64,000 nucleotides of DNA from Domibacillus aminovorans (GTDB lineage: Bacteria > Bacillota > Bacilli > Bacillales > Domibacillaceae): positions 1 through 64,000 of the forward strand of contig NZ_LQWY01000067.1 of assembly GCF_001643235.1 (NCBI RefSeq). Direction: 5' to 3'. This document shows positions 42,905 to 52,174 of the stretch, piece by piece. How positions within the stretch are numbered: the first letter of the stretch is position 1; each line of letters opens with the position of its first letter. Position numbers and translations under genes: made by a program. A model generated the notes under the pieces. It worked only from the letters and a program-made list of their open reading frames with translations, searched no databases and was not told the origin of the DNA.

Positions 42905-44251
42905 TTATACGAATAAACTTAGTAATAGAACAAATCCTAATCCAGCTACAGAAACGATTGTCTCAAGCAATGTCCATGTTGCAAATGTTTCTTTCATGCT
43001 TAGGCCAAAATACTCTTTAAACATCCAGAAGCCAGCATCGTTAACATGTGAAGCTATTAAACTACCCGCTCCTGTTGCAAGCACGACTAAAGCAAGATTA
43101 ACGTCAGATTGTCCTAACATTGGAATAACTAAACCGGCAGTTGTTAAAGCTGCAACAGTAGCAGAACCTAAGGAAATACGTAAGATTGCAGCGATGATCC
43201 AGGCAAGCAAGATTGGTGATAATGAAGTTCCTTGGAATAATTCGGCTACATAGTCACCTACGCCGCCATCAATCAATACTTGTTTGAAGGCTCCGCCGCC
43301 CCCAATGATTAAGAGCATCATCCCAATATGAGTAATAGCAGTTGTACAAGATTCCATTACATTTTTGATTGGGATTTTTCTTGCTAATCCCATTGTATAG
43401 ACAGCGACTAATAAGGAAATCAACATGGAGGTTGATGCATCACCAATAAAACGGATAGCTGCTAGTAAGCTATTATCTTCAAATCCCATTGTTTTTTGAA
43501 GCAAAGTAATAATCGTAGCAATAGACATTAAAATAACAGGAAGCATTGCAGTAAATACACTGATACCAAATCCAGGTGTGTCTTCCAATTTAAATACTTT
43601 TTGTTCACCTAAAGAGGCGATGTTACCAGTTTTTTCAAATGAAGCAGGTACGAGTTTTTTGGTAAGCTTAGTAAATACAGGTCCAGCTAAAATAACTGTT
43701 GGAATTGCAATAATGAAACCGTAAAGTAAAACCTCACCAAGGTCCGCGCCATATTCACCAGCAATAACTGTAGGTCCTGGGTGTGGAGGTAAGAAACCGT
43801 GTGTTACGGATAAAGCTGCAGCCATCGGAATACCGAGATATAAGATAGAAACCTTTAATTCTTTTGAAATGGCAAATACGATTGGAATTAATAATACTAA
43901 TCCTACTTCGAAAAATAACGCCACACCGATAATGAATGAAGCAGCTACGACCGCCCATTGAATATTTTTTTCACCAAATTTGTTAACGAGGGTCATGGCA
44001 ATTCTTTGAGCGCCACCAGAATCAGCGATCAACTTACCTAACATCGCTCCAAGTCCAAAGATTAACGCTAAGTGACCAAGTGTTCCGCCTAATCCGGCTT
44101 CAACGGTTTTAACAATTTCCTCTAATGGCATTCCAAGTGCTAAAGCGACACCGAACGATACAATGATTAATGAAATAAAGGTGTTTAATTTGAAGCCCAT
44201 TATTAAAATTAATAATGCTAAAATTCCAATTGCTACAATAACTAATGGCAT
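42905..44251 (-). CDS. gntP: Gluconate permease GntP
   Basis: 448 residues, 12-14 hydrophobic segments across the whole length. Gluconate:H+ symporter family; LIFGLGAMLGKLIADSGGAQ and TALFFEVG-like/FLPPHPGPTVIAGEYGADLG signatures are visible. It imports gluconate for GntK. AGGAGG lies eight bases before the ATG. Co-transcribed with gntK (27 bp apart). Confidence 0.95.
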   Translation of the reverse strand: MPLVIVAIGILALLILIMGFKLNTFISLIIVSFGVALALGMPLEEIVKTVEAGLGGTLGHLALIFGLGAMLGKLIADSGGAQRIAMTLVNKFGEKNIQWAVVAASFIIGVALFFEVGLVLLIPIVFAISKELKVSILYLGIPMAAALSVTHGFLPPHPGPTVIAGEYGADLGEVLLYGFIIAIPTVILAGPVFTKLTKKLVPASFEKTGNIASLGEQKVFKLEDTPGFGISVFTAMLPVILMSIATIITLLQKTMGFEDNSLLAAIRFIGDASTSMLISLLVAVYTMGLARKIPIKNVMESCTTAITHIGMMLLIIGGGGAFKQVLIDGGVGDYVAELFQGTSLSPILLAWIIAAILRISLGSATVAALTTAGLVIPMLGQSDVNLALVVLATGAGSLIASHVNDAGFWMFKEYFGLSMKETFATWTLLETIVSVAGLGFVLLLSLFV

Positions 44252-44278
44252 TGTAATTTCCTCCTGCTGTTTATCTTA

Positions 44279-45817
44279 TTAGTGTTTTATTAAGCTTCTT
44301 TGATAATTGGCAATCCGTGTATAATCGTTTTCTAATACTCTATATAGGTTAATGAAAATCGGCAGTAATTGCCTATATTCTTTTGTTGCATCTTCTTTTG
44401 GTGTGTGTTTGTTGGTACTGCCAACCATTTCAGAAACGACTTCAAATGATTGGATTTTTCCGGTGGCATATAAGCCTAAAATACAAGCACCTAGACAAGA
44501 ACTTTCGTAGCTTTCTGGAACGACTACTTCAGATGCGAATATATCGGACATCATTTGCCGCCAAACATCTGACCTTGCGAAGCCTCCAGTAGCTTGAATT
44601 CGGGTCACAGGACCGTCCATGCATTCGGTTAATGCTAAAAATACTGTGTATAAATTGTAAATGACTCCTTCTAGGGCTGCGCGAATCATATGTTCTTTCT
44701 TATGAGACATCGTTAAACCGAAGAATGAGCCACGTACGTCTGGATTCCATAATGGCGCACGTTCACCAGCAAGGTATGGATGGAATAACAATCCATTAGC
44801 TCCGGGTTTTACACGTTCAGCAATCTTGGTTAATACATCATATGGATCAATTCCTAGTCTTTTCGCTGTTTCTACTTCTGATGAGGCAAGTTCATCACGA
44901 ATCCAGCGAAGGACCATCCCCCCATTGTTTACCGGTCCGCCAATTACCCAGTGCTTTTCCGTTAAGGCATAACAAAATATTCTTCCCTTTTCGTCTGTTT
45001 GCGGCTTGTCAATAATGGTTCGAATGGCACCGCTTGTCCCAATTGTGATGGCAATTTCGCCTTTTCGTATCGCATTTACACCTAGATTAGAAAGGACTCC
45101 ATCGCTGGCACCAATGACAAATGGTGTTTGTGGATCGATACCAATCTGTTTTGCTAAATCTGAATCACAGTTGGTAAATATCTTGGTTGTTGGTACGAGC
45201 TCAGATAATTGAGCAGGTGTTATACCAGCAATTTTTAATGCTTCTTCATCCCAATCTAGTGTTTTGAGATTCATCAAGCCCATGGCTGAAGCCAGGGAAT
45301 AATCGACAACATATTGATCAAAGAACTTTTTAAAAATATATTCTTTAATTCCGATATATTTTTTAACCTTGACAGCAGTTTCAGGAAGGTCATTCACAAT
45401 CCAAGCTATTTTAGTTAATGGTGACATGGGGTGAATCGGTGTTCCCGTTCGTTTATAGACTTCATGGCCATTCAACTCATCTTTTATTTTATGTGCCCAT
45501 GCTTCACTACGATTATCTGCCCATGTGATACAAGGCGTCAGCGGATGCTCATTTTCATCCATGGCAATGACACTATGCATGGCACTGCTAAATGAAACAA
45601 ACGATAGCTTTTTTTGTGAATGATGTTTCATTATATTTGAAATGGCTTGTAGGACTGCCTGAAAAATCTCTTCTGGATTTTGTTCACCTGTCGACATATC
45701 CGGTGTATAAAGCGGGTACCCGATATTTTCTTGTTGGATGACTTCGCCTTTTTCACTAAATAAAACGGCTTTCGTACTTGTGGTTCCGATATCTATACCT
45801 AACATATAGTTAGTCAT
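44279..45817 (-). CDS. gntK: Gluconokinase GntK (FGGY family)
   Basis: 512 residues, standard FGGY length. N-terminal ATPase fold LGIDIGTTSTKAVLF, central GASDGVLSNLGVNA, and C-terminal ATGGFARSDVWRQM. It phosphorylates gluconate to 6-phosphogluconate. The start overlaps the end of gntR by 8 bp, so translation is coupled. The in-operon 6-phosphogluconate dehydrogenase is destroyed, so its product must be handled by a Gnd encoded elsewhere (inference). Confidence 0.95.
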   Translation of the reverse strand: MTNYMLGIDIGTTSTKAVLFSEKGEVIQQENIGYPLYTPDMSTGEQNPEEIFQAVLQAISNIMKHHSQKKLSFVSFSSAMHSVIAMDENEHPLTPCITWADNRSEAWAHKIKDELNGHEVYKRTGTPIHPMSPLTKIAWIVNDLPETAVKVKKYIGIKEYIFKKFFDQYVVDYSLASAMGLMNLKTLDWDEEALKIAGITPAQLSELVPTTKIFTNCDSDLAKQIGIDPQTPFVIGASDGVLSNLGVNAIRKGEIAITIGTSGAIRTIIDKPQTDEKGRIFCYALTEKHWVIGGPVNNGGMVLRWIRDELASSEVETAKRLGIDPYDVLTKIAERVKPGANGLLFHPYLAGERAPLWNPDVRGSFFGLTMSHKKEHMIRAALEGVIYNLYTVFLALTECMDGPVTRIQATGGFARSDVWRQMMSDIFASEVVVPESYESSCLGACILGLYATGKIQSFEVVSEMVGSTNKHTPKEDATKEYRQLLPIFINLYRVLENDYTRIANYQRSLIKH

Positions 45818-46541
45818 TTTGTTGTACTACTCCTTTAGACAGCATTTGTTGTGACATCCATAGGTCTTCTACTTTAACTTGAACATCATCAAAGTTTTCA
45901 TGGAAAGACTTAATCATGAGGTCTCTATCTTTTGTTTTGATCGCTTCAATATAAAGCTCATGATTTTTTACAATTCGTGTAAAGTCTTCATACTTTTCTT
46001 TGAAACGCATACGCATCGACAAAAGAATGAAGCTTTCCATAACGGGTTTTAAATTATTCCAGATCATCAGGATATATGAATGATTAACTGCATGAATAAT
46101 CGTTTCATGGAACAAGACATCTTGATATGAAAACTCATCAGCATCACTATATTTGATTGCGACTTTCATCATTTCTAGTATTTTACTAAGTTCCTTTACT
46201 AATTCATTAGTGTCCATCCTTACAAGCCGTTCAAATACAAACGATTCTATGAGTAAACGGACATCATAAATTTCTTCTATTTCTTTATCTGATAAACCAA
46301 TAACAACTGCACCCATTCTTTCTAATCGGATGATATTTTCGGATGCCAGTATTTTTAACGCTTCACGAATGGGTGAGCGGCTTACAGCAAAATCTACAGC
46401 TAATTTATTTTCTGATAATATGGTACCGCTTTCGATCTCGCCGGAAATAATACGCATTCTAAGCTCGGATGTTACACGATTACCAGCAGAGGCCTTTGAA
46501 AGCCATTTGGAGGGATATAGAAATTCCCTTGATTCGGCCAT
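45810..46541 (-). CDS. gntR: Gluconate operon repressor GntR
   Basis: 243 residues. N-terminal winged helix (~20-85; ENKLAVDFAVSRSPIREALKI) and C-terminal FCD ligand domain with metal-type histidines (DVLFHETIIHAVNHS). Very close to B. subtilis GntR throughout. It binds the palindrome at 46568-46585 and is released by gluconate. First gene of gntRKP, hence autoregulated. Confidence 0.97.
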   Translation of the reverse strand: MAESREFLYPSKWLSKASAGNRVTSELRMRIISGEIESGTILSENKLAVDFAVSRSPIREALKILASENIIRLERMGAVVIGLSDKEIEEIYDVRLLIESFVFERLVRMDTNELVKELSKILEMMKVAIKYSDADEFSYQDVLFHETIIHAVNHSYILMIWNNLKPVMESFILLSMRMRFKEKYEDFTRIVKNHELYIEAIKTKDRDLMIKSFHENFDDVQVKVEDLWMSQQMLSKGVVQQND

Positions 46542-46567
46542 AAATTCACCTTCTTAATTAATCAAGT

Positions 46568-46585
46568 ATACTTGTATACAAGTAT
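46568..46585. promoter_or_regulatory. GntR operator
   Basis: ATACTTGTATACAAGTAT, a perfect 18-bp palindrome identical (from memory) to the B. subtilis gnt operator, placed just downstream of the -10 element. Confidence 0.95.
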
Positions 46586-46611
46586 TATAAATAAGATTTT
46601 TAATTTGGCAA
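46584..46611 (-). promoter_or_regulatory. gntRKP promoter
   Basis: Minus strand TTGCCA (46606-46611), 16 bp, TATAAT (46584-46589). The operator begins at the -10 box. Confidence 0.85.
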
Positions 46612-46620
46612 GCGCTTTTA
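46607..46620. promoter_or_regulatory. Candidate CcpA cre site at gnt -35
   Basis: GGCAAGCGCTTTTA matches 11 of 14 positions of the palindromic cre core TGAAAGCGCTTTCA and overlaps the -35 element, where it would repress in glucose. Confidence 0.55.
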
Positions 46621-46697
46621 TTAGATCGATGCCTGTCACGCCCCGACATTTGTCGAAGCTTGATAGGTATTTATAATGGTAGGGAATGATACATAGA

Positions 46698-46990
46698 ATG
46701 AAAATTGTAATGGCGGCTTCGTTAGGGTTACTAATAATACTTGGAGGATGCAACTCAAAAACAGATGAATAATAACAAAACGCCATTCAAAAGGGTCTAG
46801 ATGCTGTGACAGAAGATAATTTTAGTAAGGATGAAGGATTATTTGAGGGGCATTAGATAGTAAAAAAAGTGATGAGAGGGCAAAAGCTTATTTAAACAAA
46901 GTGCATTTGATTTTAAAAGCAGATAATTTAGTTGAACAAAATAAAATTGAGGATGCGATAAAATCCCTTGGGAATATGTCCATTCTCAAG
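46698..46990 (+). pseudogene. Relic of a small lipoprotein gene
   Basis: MKIVMAASLGLLIILGGCNS is a lipoprotein signal with lipobox ILGGC, then KTDE and two stops in frame. The same frame continues QNAIQKGLDAVTEDNFSKDE, and after a one-base shift ALDSKKSDERAKAYLNKVHL and KADNLVEQNKIEDAIKSL, a helical TPR-like pattern. Family not identified. Confidence 0.7.
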
Positions 46991-47000
46991 GGATTTTATT
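46957..47000. terminator. Bidirectional terminator hairpin
   Basis: TAAAATCCCTTG and CAAGGGATTTTA form a perfect 12-bp stem, extended inside by GAAT/ATTC, with A/T runs on both sides. It ends the fhu operon on the minus strand. Confidence 0.78.
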
Positions 47001-47021
47001 TACAGTCTAAGATGGTGCGCC

Positions 47022-48029
47022 TTATTTTTTCAATAATAAATACATAAAATAGGGTGCACCAATTAATGCGGCCATAATACCTGCTGGAATACCATCCGGA
47101 TCAACTAAATTACGTCCGATGGTGTCTGCAAGTAATAATAGCCATCCGCCAATCAGAATGGCAAGGGGGAGAAACAATTGATTTCTCGGTCCTACTAGCG
47201 CTTTTGCGATATGGGGAGCGATGAGCCCGATAAAGGCAATTCCACCTGTGACGGAAACGGCAGAAGCTGCTAGCGCAACCGCTGTTAAGAGCAAGACAAT
47301 CCGTTCCTTTTCAATCGAAACCCCGATGCCAATCGCCACAGGTTCGCTAAGTCCAAGAAGATTTAAACGATTGGCTTTGTATAGCGTAAAGGGAATAAGG
47401 ACTACCAACCAAGGAAGGATTGCCCATATAAAAGGCCAATCGGCACCCCAAATATTCCCGGCTAACCATTTCGCGATAAAATCCACTTTTGAACGTTCAG
47501 CCGATGAAATTAGTACAATCATGATACCGGAAAGTGCCATTGAAAATCCGATCCCAACGAGCACTAAACGAACGGGTTGAAGACCTACATTTCGGTTATA
47601 TGAAAACACATAGATTAAGCATGCAGTGATTAAAGCACCTATGAAAGCAACAATTGGAAGCAAATAAACGAATGCTCCTGCTTGCACAGGGACAAACAAA
47701 AAGAAAACAGCAATGGCCACACCGGCTCCAGAATTAATACCGATAATGCCAGGATCCGCTAAATCATTGCGCGTAATTCCTTGTAAAATAGCACCGGATA
47801 GGGCAAGAGCCATGCCCGCTAATAACGTAATAATTATCCGTGGTAATCGAACAGAAAATAAAATAAAATCTTCTTTAAACGTACCTTGACCAAGAAAAGT
47901 TGGGATCAGCCTGTCATACGTTAACGAGGCATAACCGATTCCCATTCCAATAACGGCTGTCAATATAATAAGTGCTGTTAACAGACAAAAGATGATTCGC
48001 TGTTTTTTGAGTAACGCTGGCTGAATCAT
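47022..48029 (-). CDS. Iron(III)-siderophore ABC permease (FhuG type)
   Basis: 335 residues, FecCD/BtuC family with about nine to ten membrane helices. LSGAILQGITRNDLADPGIIGINSGAGVA (seen in pieces) and FIGLIAPHIAKALVGPRNQ are the family signatures, the latter being the ATPase-coupling helix. Its ATG overlaps the preceding permease stop by 4 bp. Forms the heteromeric channel with the upstream permease. Confidence 0.92.
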   Translation of the reverse strand: MIQPALLKKQRIIFCLLTALIILTAVIGMGIGYASLTYDRLIPTFLGQGTFKEDFILFSVRLPRIIITLLAGMALALSGAILQGITRNDLADPGIIGINSGAGVAIAVFFLFVPVQAGAFVYLLPIVAFIGALITACLIYVFSYNRNVGLQPVRLVLVGIGFSMALSGIMIVLISSAERSKVDFIAKWLAGNIWGADWPFIWAILPWLVVLIPFTLYKANRLNLLGLSEPVAIGIGVSIEKERIVLLLTAVALAASAVSVTGGIAFIGLIAPHIAKALVGPRNQLFLPLAILIGGWLLLLADTIGRNLVDPDGIPAGIMAALIGAPYFMYLLLKK

Positions 48030-49036
48030 GAGAATGCTTTGCCTCCTTTGTGGACGATTAAAAGAAAGAAGGGCAAGCCCAGCATGGCAACAATAGCCGC
48101 CACAGGTGTTTCATAAGGAGAATTGATTGTACGGCCAAGCGTATCGGCAAACAGCATAAAAATGGCTCCTGAAACAGCTGCCATCGGTATAATATAACGA
48201 TAATCAGTTCCAACGATTGCTCGAACTATATGAGGAACCATTAAACCGATAAATGCCATATTCCCAGCAAGTGCTACAGAAGCACCGGCGAGTAATGTAA
48301 TGACAATAAATAGGATCGTTTTTATTTGAGTTGTCTTTTGACCTAATCCAACAGCTGTTTCTTCGTTTAAACTAAGAATGGTCAGTTGTCTTGAGAGGAT
48401 AAGAGAAATAAGTATACTGATCGAAATGAAGGGCACGATCACTTGAAGCTGTCCCCATGAAGTACCGATCAATCCTCCGGCGGTCCACATGGATACATCT
48501 TTTGAAACTTTGAAGTAAATACCAATTCCTTCTGCGATAGCAGATAGGAAGACAGAAACAGCCGCACCGGCGAGTACAATTCGCAGAGGGGAAAAGCCAC
48601 CCTTTTTCATAGCACCAAGACCGAAAACCATCATGGCTCCGATAGCCGCCCCCACAAAACAAGCAATCATGATTCCAAAATAATTGGCTGCAGGGATAAA
48701 AGCCACGGTCATTGCCAGTGCAGCATTTGCACCAGCAGTTAATCCAAGTAAACTGGGGTCGGCCAGTGGATTTCTTGTCATACCTTGCATCATTGCACCC
48801 GAAACAGCTAATGCCGCTCCGACAAAAATTGCGGCAATTTCACGCGGCAGGCGAATTTCACGGATAATGGAAATAGCATTTCCCTTCGTTTGAGAAGAAA
48901 GTGCCAGCCAAACATCTTTAAGCGTGATGTCCGCTGCTCCGAATACCATCGCTATCACAAACATCCCAACAAACACAAGGCTTCCCGCAATCAGTTTAAA
49001 AACAAATGGGATAGTATAGTCGTTTTCTTTCATCAT
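48026..49036 (-). CDS. Iron(III)-siderophore ABC permease (FhuB type)
   Basis: 336 residues, FecCD family, partner of the following permease. VSGAMMQGMTRNPLADPSLL and FIGLMVPHIVRAIVGTDYR mark the family. Start ATG 49036 has only a weak ribosome site (AAAAGAAAAG). A long hairpin (49060-49100) separates it from the binding-protein gene, probably setting a lower expression level for the permeases. Confidence 0.92.
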   Translation of the reverse strand: MMKENDYTIPFVFKLIAGSLVFVGMFVIAMVFGAADITLKDVWLALSSQTKGNAISIIREIRLPREIAAIFVGAALAVSGAMMQGMTRNPLADPSLLGLTAGANAALAMTVAFIPAANYFGIMIACFVGAAIGAMMVFGLGAMKKGGFSPLRIVLAGAAVSVFLSAIAEGIGIYFKVSKDVSMWTAGGLIGTSWGQLQVIVPFISISILISLILSRQLTILSLNEETAVGLGQKTTQIKTILFIVITLLAGASVALAGNMAFIGLMVPHIVRAIVGTDYRYIIPMAAVSGAIFMLFADTLGRTINSPYETPVAAIVAMLGLPFFLLIVHKGGKAFS

Positions 49037-49059
49037 TAATTAATCATCTTTTCTTTTAT

Positions 49060-49100
49060 AGAATAAAGGAGGAACTCTTAAGTTAAGAATTCCTCCTTAT
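49060..49100 (-). repeat. Intercistronic hairpin in fhu operon
   Basis: Minus strand AAATAAGGAGGAATTCTTAA pairs with TTAAGAGTTCCTCCTTTATT (one mismatch), nearly no loop. No T-run follows, so it is more likely an mRNA stabiliser or partial terminator than a full stop. Confidence 0.8.
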
Positions 49101-49105
49101 TTGAA

Positions 49106-50029
49106 TTAGTTACCAAGAAAGTTTTTAATAAAGTAATCTAGCTGAAAATCTAACGTTAATGGATCATTGAAGTAGAATTCTTTCATGTTCACTTCAAAAA
49201 CTCGGTTATTTTTAACAGCAGGGATGTTTTTATACGTATCGGTTTCTTGGAATGAATTATCCTGCTCCGAGTCTTTACTAAGAATGACATAGTCTCCTGA
49301 AAACTCAGGCATAACCTCTAATGATAATGCGTAGTATCCATCTTTTAAAGCCGTTTCTTTTACTTTTTCAGGCATCTTTAATTTCATTTCTTGATAAAGA
49401 ATTTCTGTACCACGGCCCCAGTTATCGCCGTATACATAAAGTTGTTTGTCAAAGTTTTCAATGACAGAAACAGTTGTCTCTTCACCAATTTTGGCTTTAA
49501 TGTCTTCACCGGCTGTTTGTGCACGTTTTTTGAAGTCATCAATCCATGCTTTTGCTTCTTTTTCTTTATTTAATAATTTGCCTATTTCTAAGTGTTGGGT
49601 TAAATAATCTACTTTTCCATATGTATACGTGACAGTAGGAGCAATTTCACTTAATTTATCGACGTTGTTAATCGTTGATAAACCAATGATTAAATCAGGT
49701 TCTAATTCAATAATTTTTTCTAAACTTTCATCGGATACTTCTTCTACGTTTTTTAATTCCTTTTCAAAGCGTGGATTCATCTTGGACCATGAATCTACCC
49801 CAACAAGATTGACATCTAAAGCCATGATGTTACCGGCAAAAGAAGAAAGTACCAAAACCCGTTGTGGGTCAGCAGGAACTTCGATAGGTCCATTTTCGGA
49901 TTGATAGGTGATGGTGCCTGATTTTTCTTTGTCCGTAGAGGCCTCTTTCTCGTTATTGTCAGATTCATTACTACAAGCACTAATAATTAGCACGAGCATT
50001 AGCATGAATGGAATTAATCGTTTTTTCAT
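49106..50029 (-). CDS. Siderophore-binding lipoprotein (FhuD/YxeB type)
   Basis: 307 residues. Signal peptide with lipobox IISAC gives a lipidated C19, a Glu/Lys/Asn linker, then the class III binding fold split by a long helix (~residues 150-175). PADPQRVLVLSSFAGNIMAL and LEKIIELEPDLIIGLSTINN are typical. Resembles hydroxamate binders FhuD and YxeB; ligand not certain. ATG 50029 with AAAGGAG upstream; its first 50 bp overlap the ATPase gene. Confidence 0.88.
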   Translation of the reverse strand: MKKRLIPFMLMLVLIISACSNESDNNEKEASTDKEKSGTITYQSENGPIEVPADPQRVLVLSSFAGNIMALDVNLVGVDSWSKMNPRFEKELKNVEEVSDESLEKIIELEPDLIIGLSTINNVDKLSEIAPTVTYTYGKVDYLTQHLEIGKLLNKEKEAKAWIDDFKKRAQTAGEDIKAKIGEETTVSVIENFDKQLYVYGDNWGRGTEILYQEMKLKMPEKVKETALKDGYYALSLEVMPEFSGDYVILSKDSEQDNSFQETDTYKNIPAVKNNRVFEVNMKEFYFNDPLTLDFQLDYFIKNFLGN

Positions 50030-50825
50030 TTTTATCTTCTCCTTTTAATAGATCGTATGTAATACACATTGGTTTCTTTGTACGGGGGTCCCGTCCAATT
50101 TCAGCGTCAATATGAAAAACTTTTTTTAACACACTTTGATTAATAACTTCCTCGCAAACTCCGGCTTTAACTATTTCTCCGTCTTTTAAAGCAATTATAA
50201 AGTCAGCGAAACGAGCAGCTTGGTTTAAATCATGAAGGACCATGACAATCGTACGTTCTTGTTCTACATTTAATTTTTGCAAAAGTTCTAGAACTTCCAA
50301 TTGATGTGCCATGTCTAAATAAGTTGTAGGTTCATCAAGAAAAATCATTTCCGTTTCTTGTGCAAGAGCCATGGCAATCCAGACGCGTTGGCGTTGACCT
50401 CCTGATAGGGCATCGACAGGTCGGAACTTAAAATCGTGTGTTCCTGTGACTTCAAGAGCCCAATCAATGATTTCATAATCTTTTTTTGTTAAGCGTCCGA
50501 AGCCTTTTTGATAGGGAAAACGGCCATAAGATATTAGCTCACCGACCGTCAATCCACTTGCACTTTCTGGTGTTTGTGGAAGAATCGCCATTTTTTTGGC
50601 GAGTCGCTTCGTGCTTTCTTTGGAGATATGTTCTCCATCTAAAACGACTGTTCCAGATTGATACGGAATAATGCGAGTCATTGCTTTTAACAGCGTAGAT
50701 TTTCCACAGCCATTCGAACCGATAATGGTTGTGATTTTTTTATCAGGAATTTGTATATTGAGATCTTTTATAATTAAACGTTCACCGTAGCTAATCTTTA
50801 AATCATCTGTGTATAGGCGAACCAT
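49980..50825 (-). CDS. Siderophore ABC transporter ATPase (FhuC type)
   Basis: 281 residues. Walker A IGSNGCGKSTLLKA (~35-48), signature LSGGQRQRVWIAMALAQ, Walker B MIFLDEPTTYLD, and switch histidine VLHD. It powers the two permeases. RBS GGAGGTGGAG is strong. First gene of the operon, directly behind a Fur box. Its C-terminal tail reads into the binding-protein gene by 50 bp. Confidence 0.93.
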   Translation of the reverse strand: MVRLYTDDLKISYGERLIIKDLNIQIPDKKITTIIGSNGCGKSTLLKAMTRIIPYQSGTVVLDGEHISKESTKRLAKKMAILPQTPESASGLTVGELISYGRFPYQKGFGRLTKKDYEIIDWALEVTGTHDFKFRPVDALSGGQRQRVWIAMALAQETEMIFLDEPTTYLDMAHQLEVLELLQKLNVEQERTIVMVLHDLNQAARFADFIIALKDGEIVKAGVCEEVINQSVLKKVFHIDAEIGRDPRTKKPMCITYDLLKGEDKNEKTINSIHANARANY

Positions 50826-50870
50826 TACTCCACCTCCACCTCCATCTATTGAAACATATGACTAAACATA

Positions 50871-50889
50871 ATTGATAACGATAATCAAT
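50871..50889. promoter_or_regulatory. Fur box for the siderophore operon
   Basis: ATTGATAACGATAATCAAT matches the 7-1-7 Fur consensus TGATAAT-N-ATTATCA at 13 of 15 core positions, about 45 bp before the ATPase gene. Confidence 0.85.
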
Positions 50890-50976
50890 TTCATTACTTT
50901 AAATATCATAATTCTATCTATTTTAATTGTCAACCATTGTTTTTATTGTGAAAGTAGAGAGAAATGTGTATATTTA

Positions 50977-50995
50977 ATTGATAATGATAATCAAT
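50977..50995. promoter_or_regulatory. Fur box for the reductase gene
   Basis: ATTGATAATGATAATCAAT, close to the 19-bp Fur consensus, 29 bp before the divergent flavin reductase gene. Confidence 0.9.
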
Positions 50996-51023
50996 AACAA
51001 TTAATTTGTAGGAGTGAATAGAC

Positions 51024-52073
51024 ATGGAGCAGCAAGAGCTATTTGATGTAACTGTCATTGGAGGAGGTCCAGCAGGGCTTTATTCCACTTTTTATAGTGG
51101 ACTTAGGGAAATGAAAACAAAGCTTATTGAATATCAACCACAATTAGGCGGGAAAATACATGTATATCCAGAGAAAATGATTTGGGACGTTGGAGGACTC
51201 ACGCCAATAACAGGAGAAAAATTAATTGAACAGCTTGTAGAGCAAGGTTTGACGTTTAACCCAAAAGTAGTGTTGAATGAAAAAGTAGAGTTGATCACCC
51301 GTGATGATAAAGGCATTTTTGTATTACAATCTGCCTCAGGCCAAAAGCATTTTTCGAAAACAGTCATTGTGGCTGTTGGCGGTGGAATATTAAACCCACA
51401 AAAGTTGGAAATAGAAGGTGCAGAGAGATTTGAAGTGTCTAATTTAAATTACACAGTAAAGTCTTTAAAACATTTCAAAGATAAAACGGTGATTATTTCA
51501 GGTGGAGGGAATTCTGCAATCGATTGGGCAAATGAATTAGAACCTATCGCAAAAAATGTTTATTTAACATATAGAAAAGATGCTTTAGCAGGTCATGAAG
51601 CACAAGTAACAGAGCTGATGAACAGTTCCGCTGTTTGTTTCTTTAATACGTCTATTACAAAACTAATGGCTAGCACTAATCATGAAGTCATTGAACGTGT
51701 TGAACTGACAAATCATGAAACAGGAGAGATATCGTATTTGCTAATTGATGAAGTGATTATTAATCATGGTTATGAATGGGATAAGACATTACTTGAAAAT
51801 AGTGAAGTGGAGATAGCAATAGCAGATGATTATTATATCGCAGGTAATGCTGCGAGCGAATCTTCAGTAGATGGACTATACGCGGCTGGAGACATTCTAA
51901 AGCACGAGGGGAAATTACATTTAATAGCGGGTGCTTTCCAAGATGCCGCAAATGCTGTAAACAAAGCGAAGCAATTTATTCAGCCTGATGCTAATAAAAC
52001 CGGAATGGTCTCTTCACATAATGAGATCTTTAAAAAGCGCAATCGGGAATTGGTTCAAAAAATGATGAAATAA
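51024..52073 (+). CDS. Ferredoxin/flavodoxin-NADP reductase, thioredoxin-reductase-like (YcgT/YumC type)
   Basis: 349 residues. FAD motif VIGGGPAGLYSTFYSG (~11-26), NADPH motif IISGGGNSAIDWANEL (~156-171), and the second FAD motif GLYAAGDILKHEGKLHLIAG. The redox CxxC of true thioredoxin reductases is absent, which places it in the type 2 ferredoxin-NADP reductase group. Fur box and divergence from the fhu operon suggest it supplies electrons for releasing iron from imported siderophore (inference). Confidence 0.87.
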   Translation: MEQQELFDVTVIGGGPAGLYSTFYSGLREMKTKLIEYQPQLGGKIHVYPEKMIWDVGGLTPITGEKLIEQLVEQGLTFNPKVVLNEKVELITRDDKGIFVLQSASGQKHFSKTVIVAVGGGILNPQKLEIEGAERFEVSNLNYTVKSLKHFKDKTVIISGGGNSAIDWANELEPIAKNVYLTYRKDALAGHEAQVTELMNSSAVCFFNTSITKLMASTNHEVIERVELTNHETGEISYLLIDEVIINHGYEWDKTLLENSEVEIAIADDYYIAGNAASESSVDGLYAAGDILKHEGKLHLIAGAFQDAANAVNKAKQFIQPDANKTGMVSSHNEIFKKRNRELVQKMMK

Positions 52074-52095
52074 TCTATACTCCTTTAACCCGAAG

Positions 52096-52144
52096 AAAGC
52101 CGTTCCTTTAATCGTATTTCTACAATGAATGAAGGAACGGCTTT
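52096..52144. terminator. Terminator after the reductase gene
   Basis: AAAGCCGTTCCTT and AAGGAACGGCTTT pair perfectly over 13 bp around a 23-nt loop. Confidence 0.8.
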
Positions 52145-52174
52145 AAAGTTGATGTTCAATAATAAGAATGCAAA

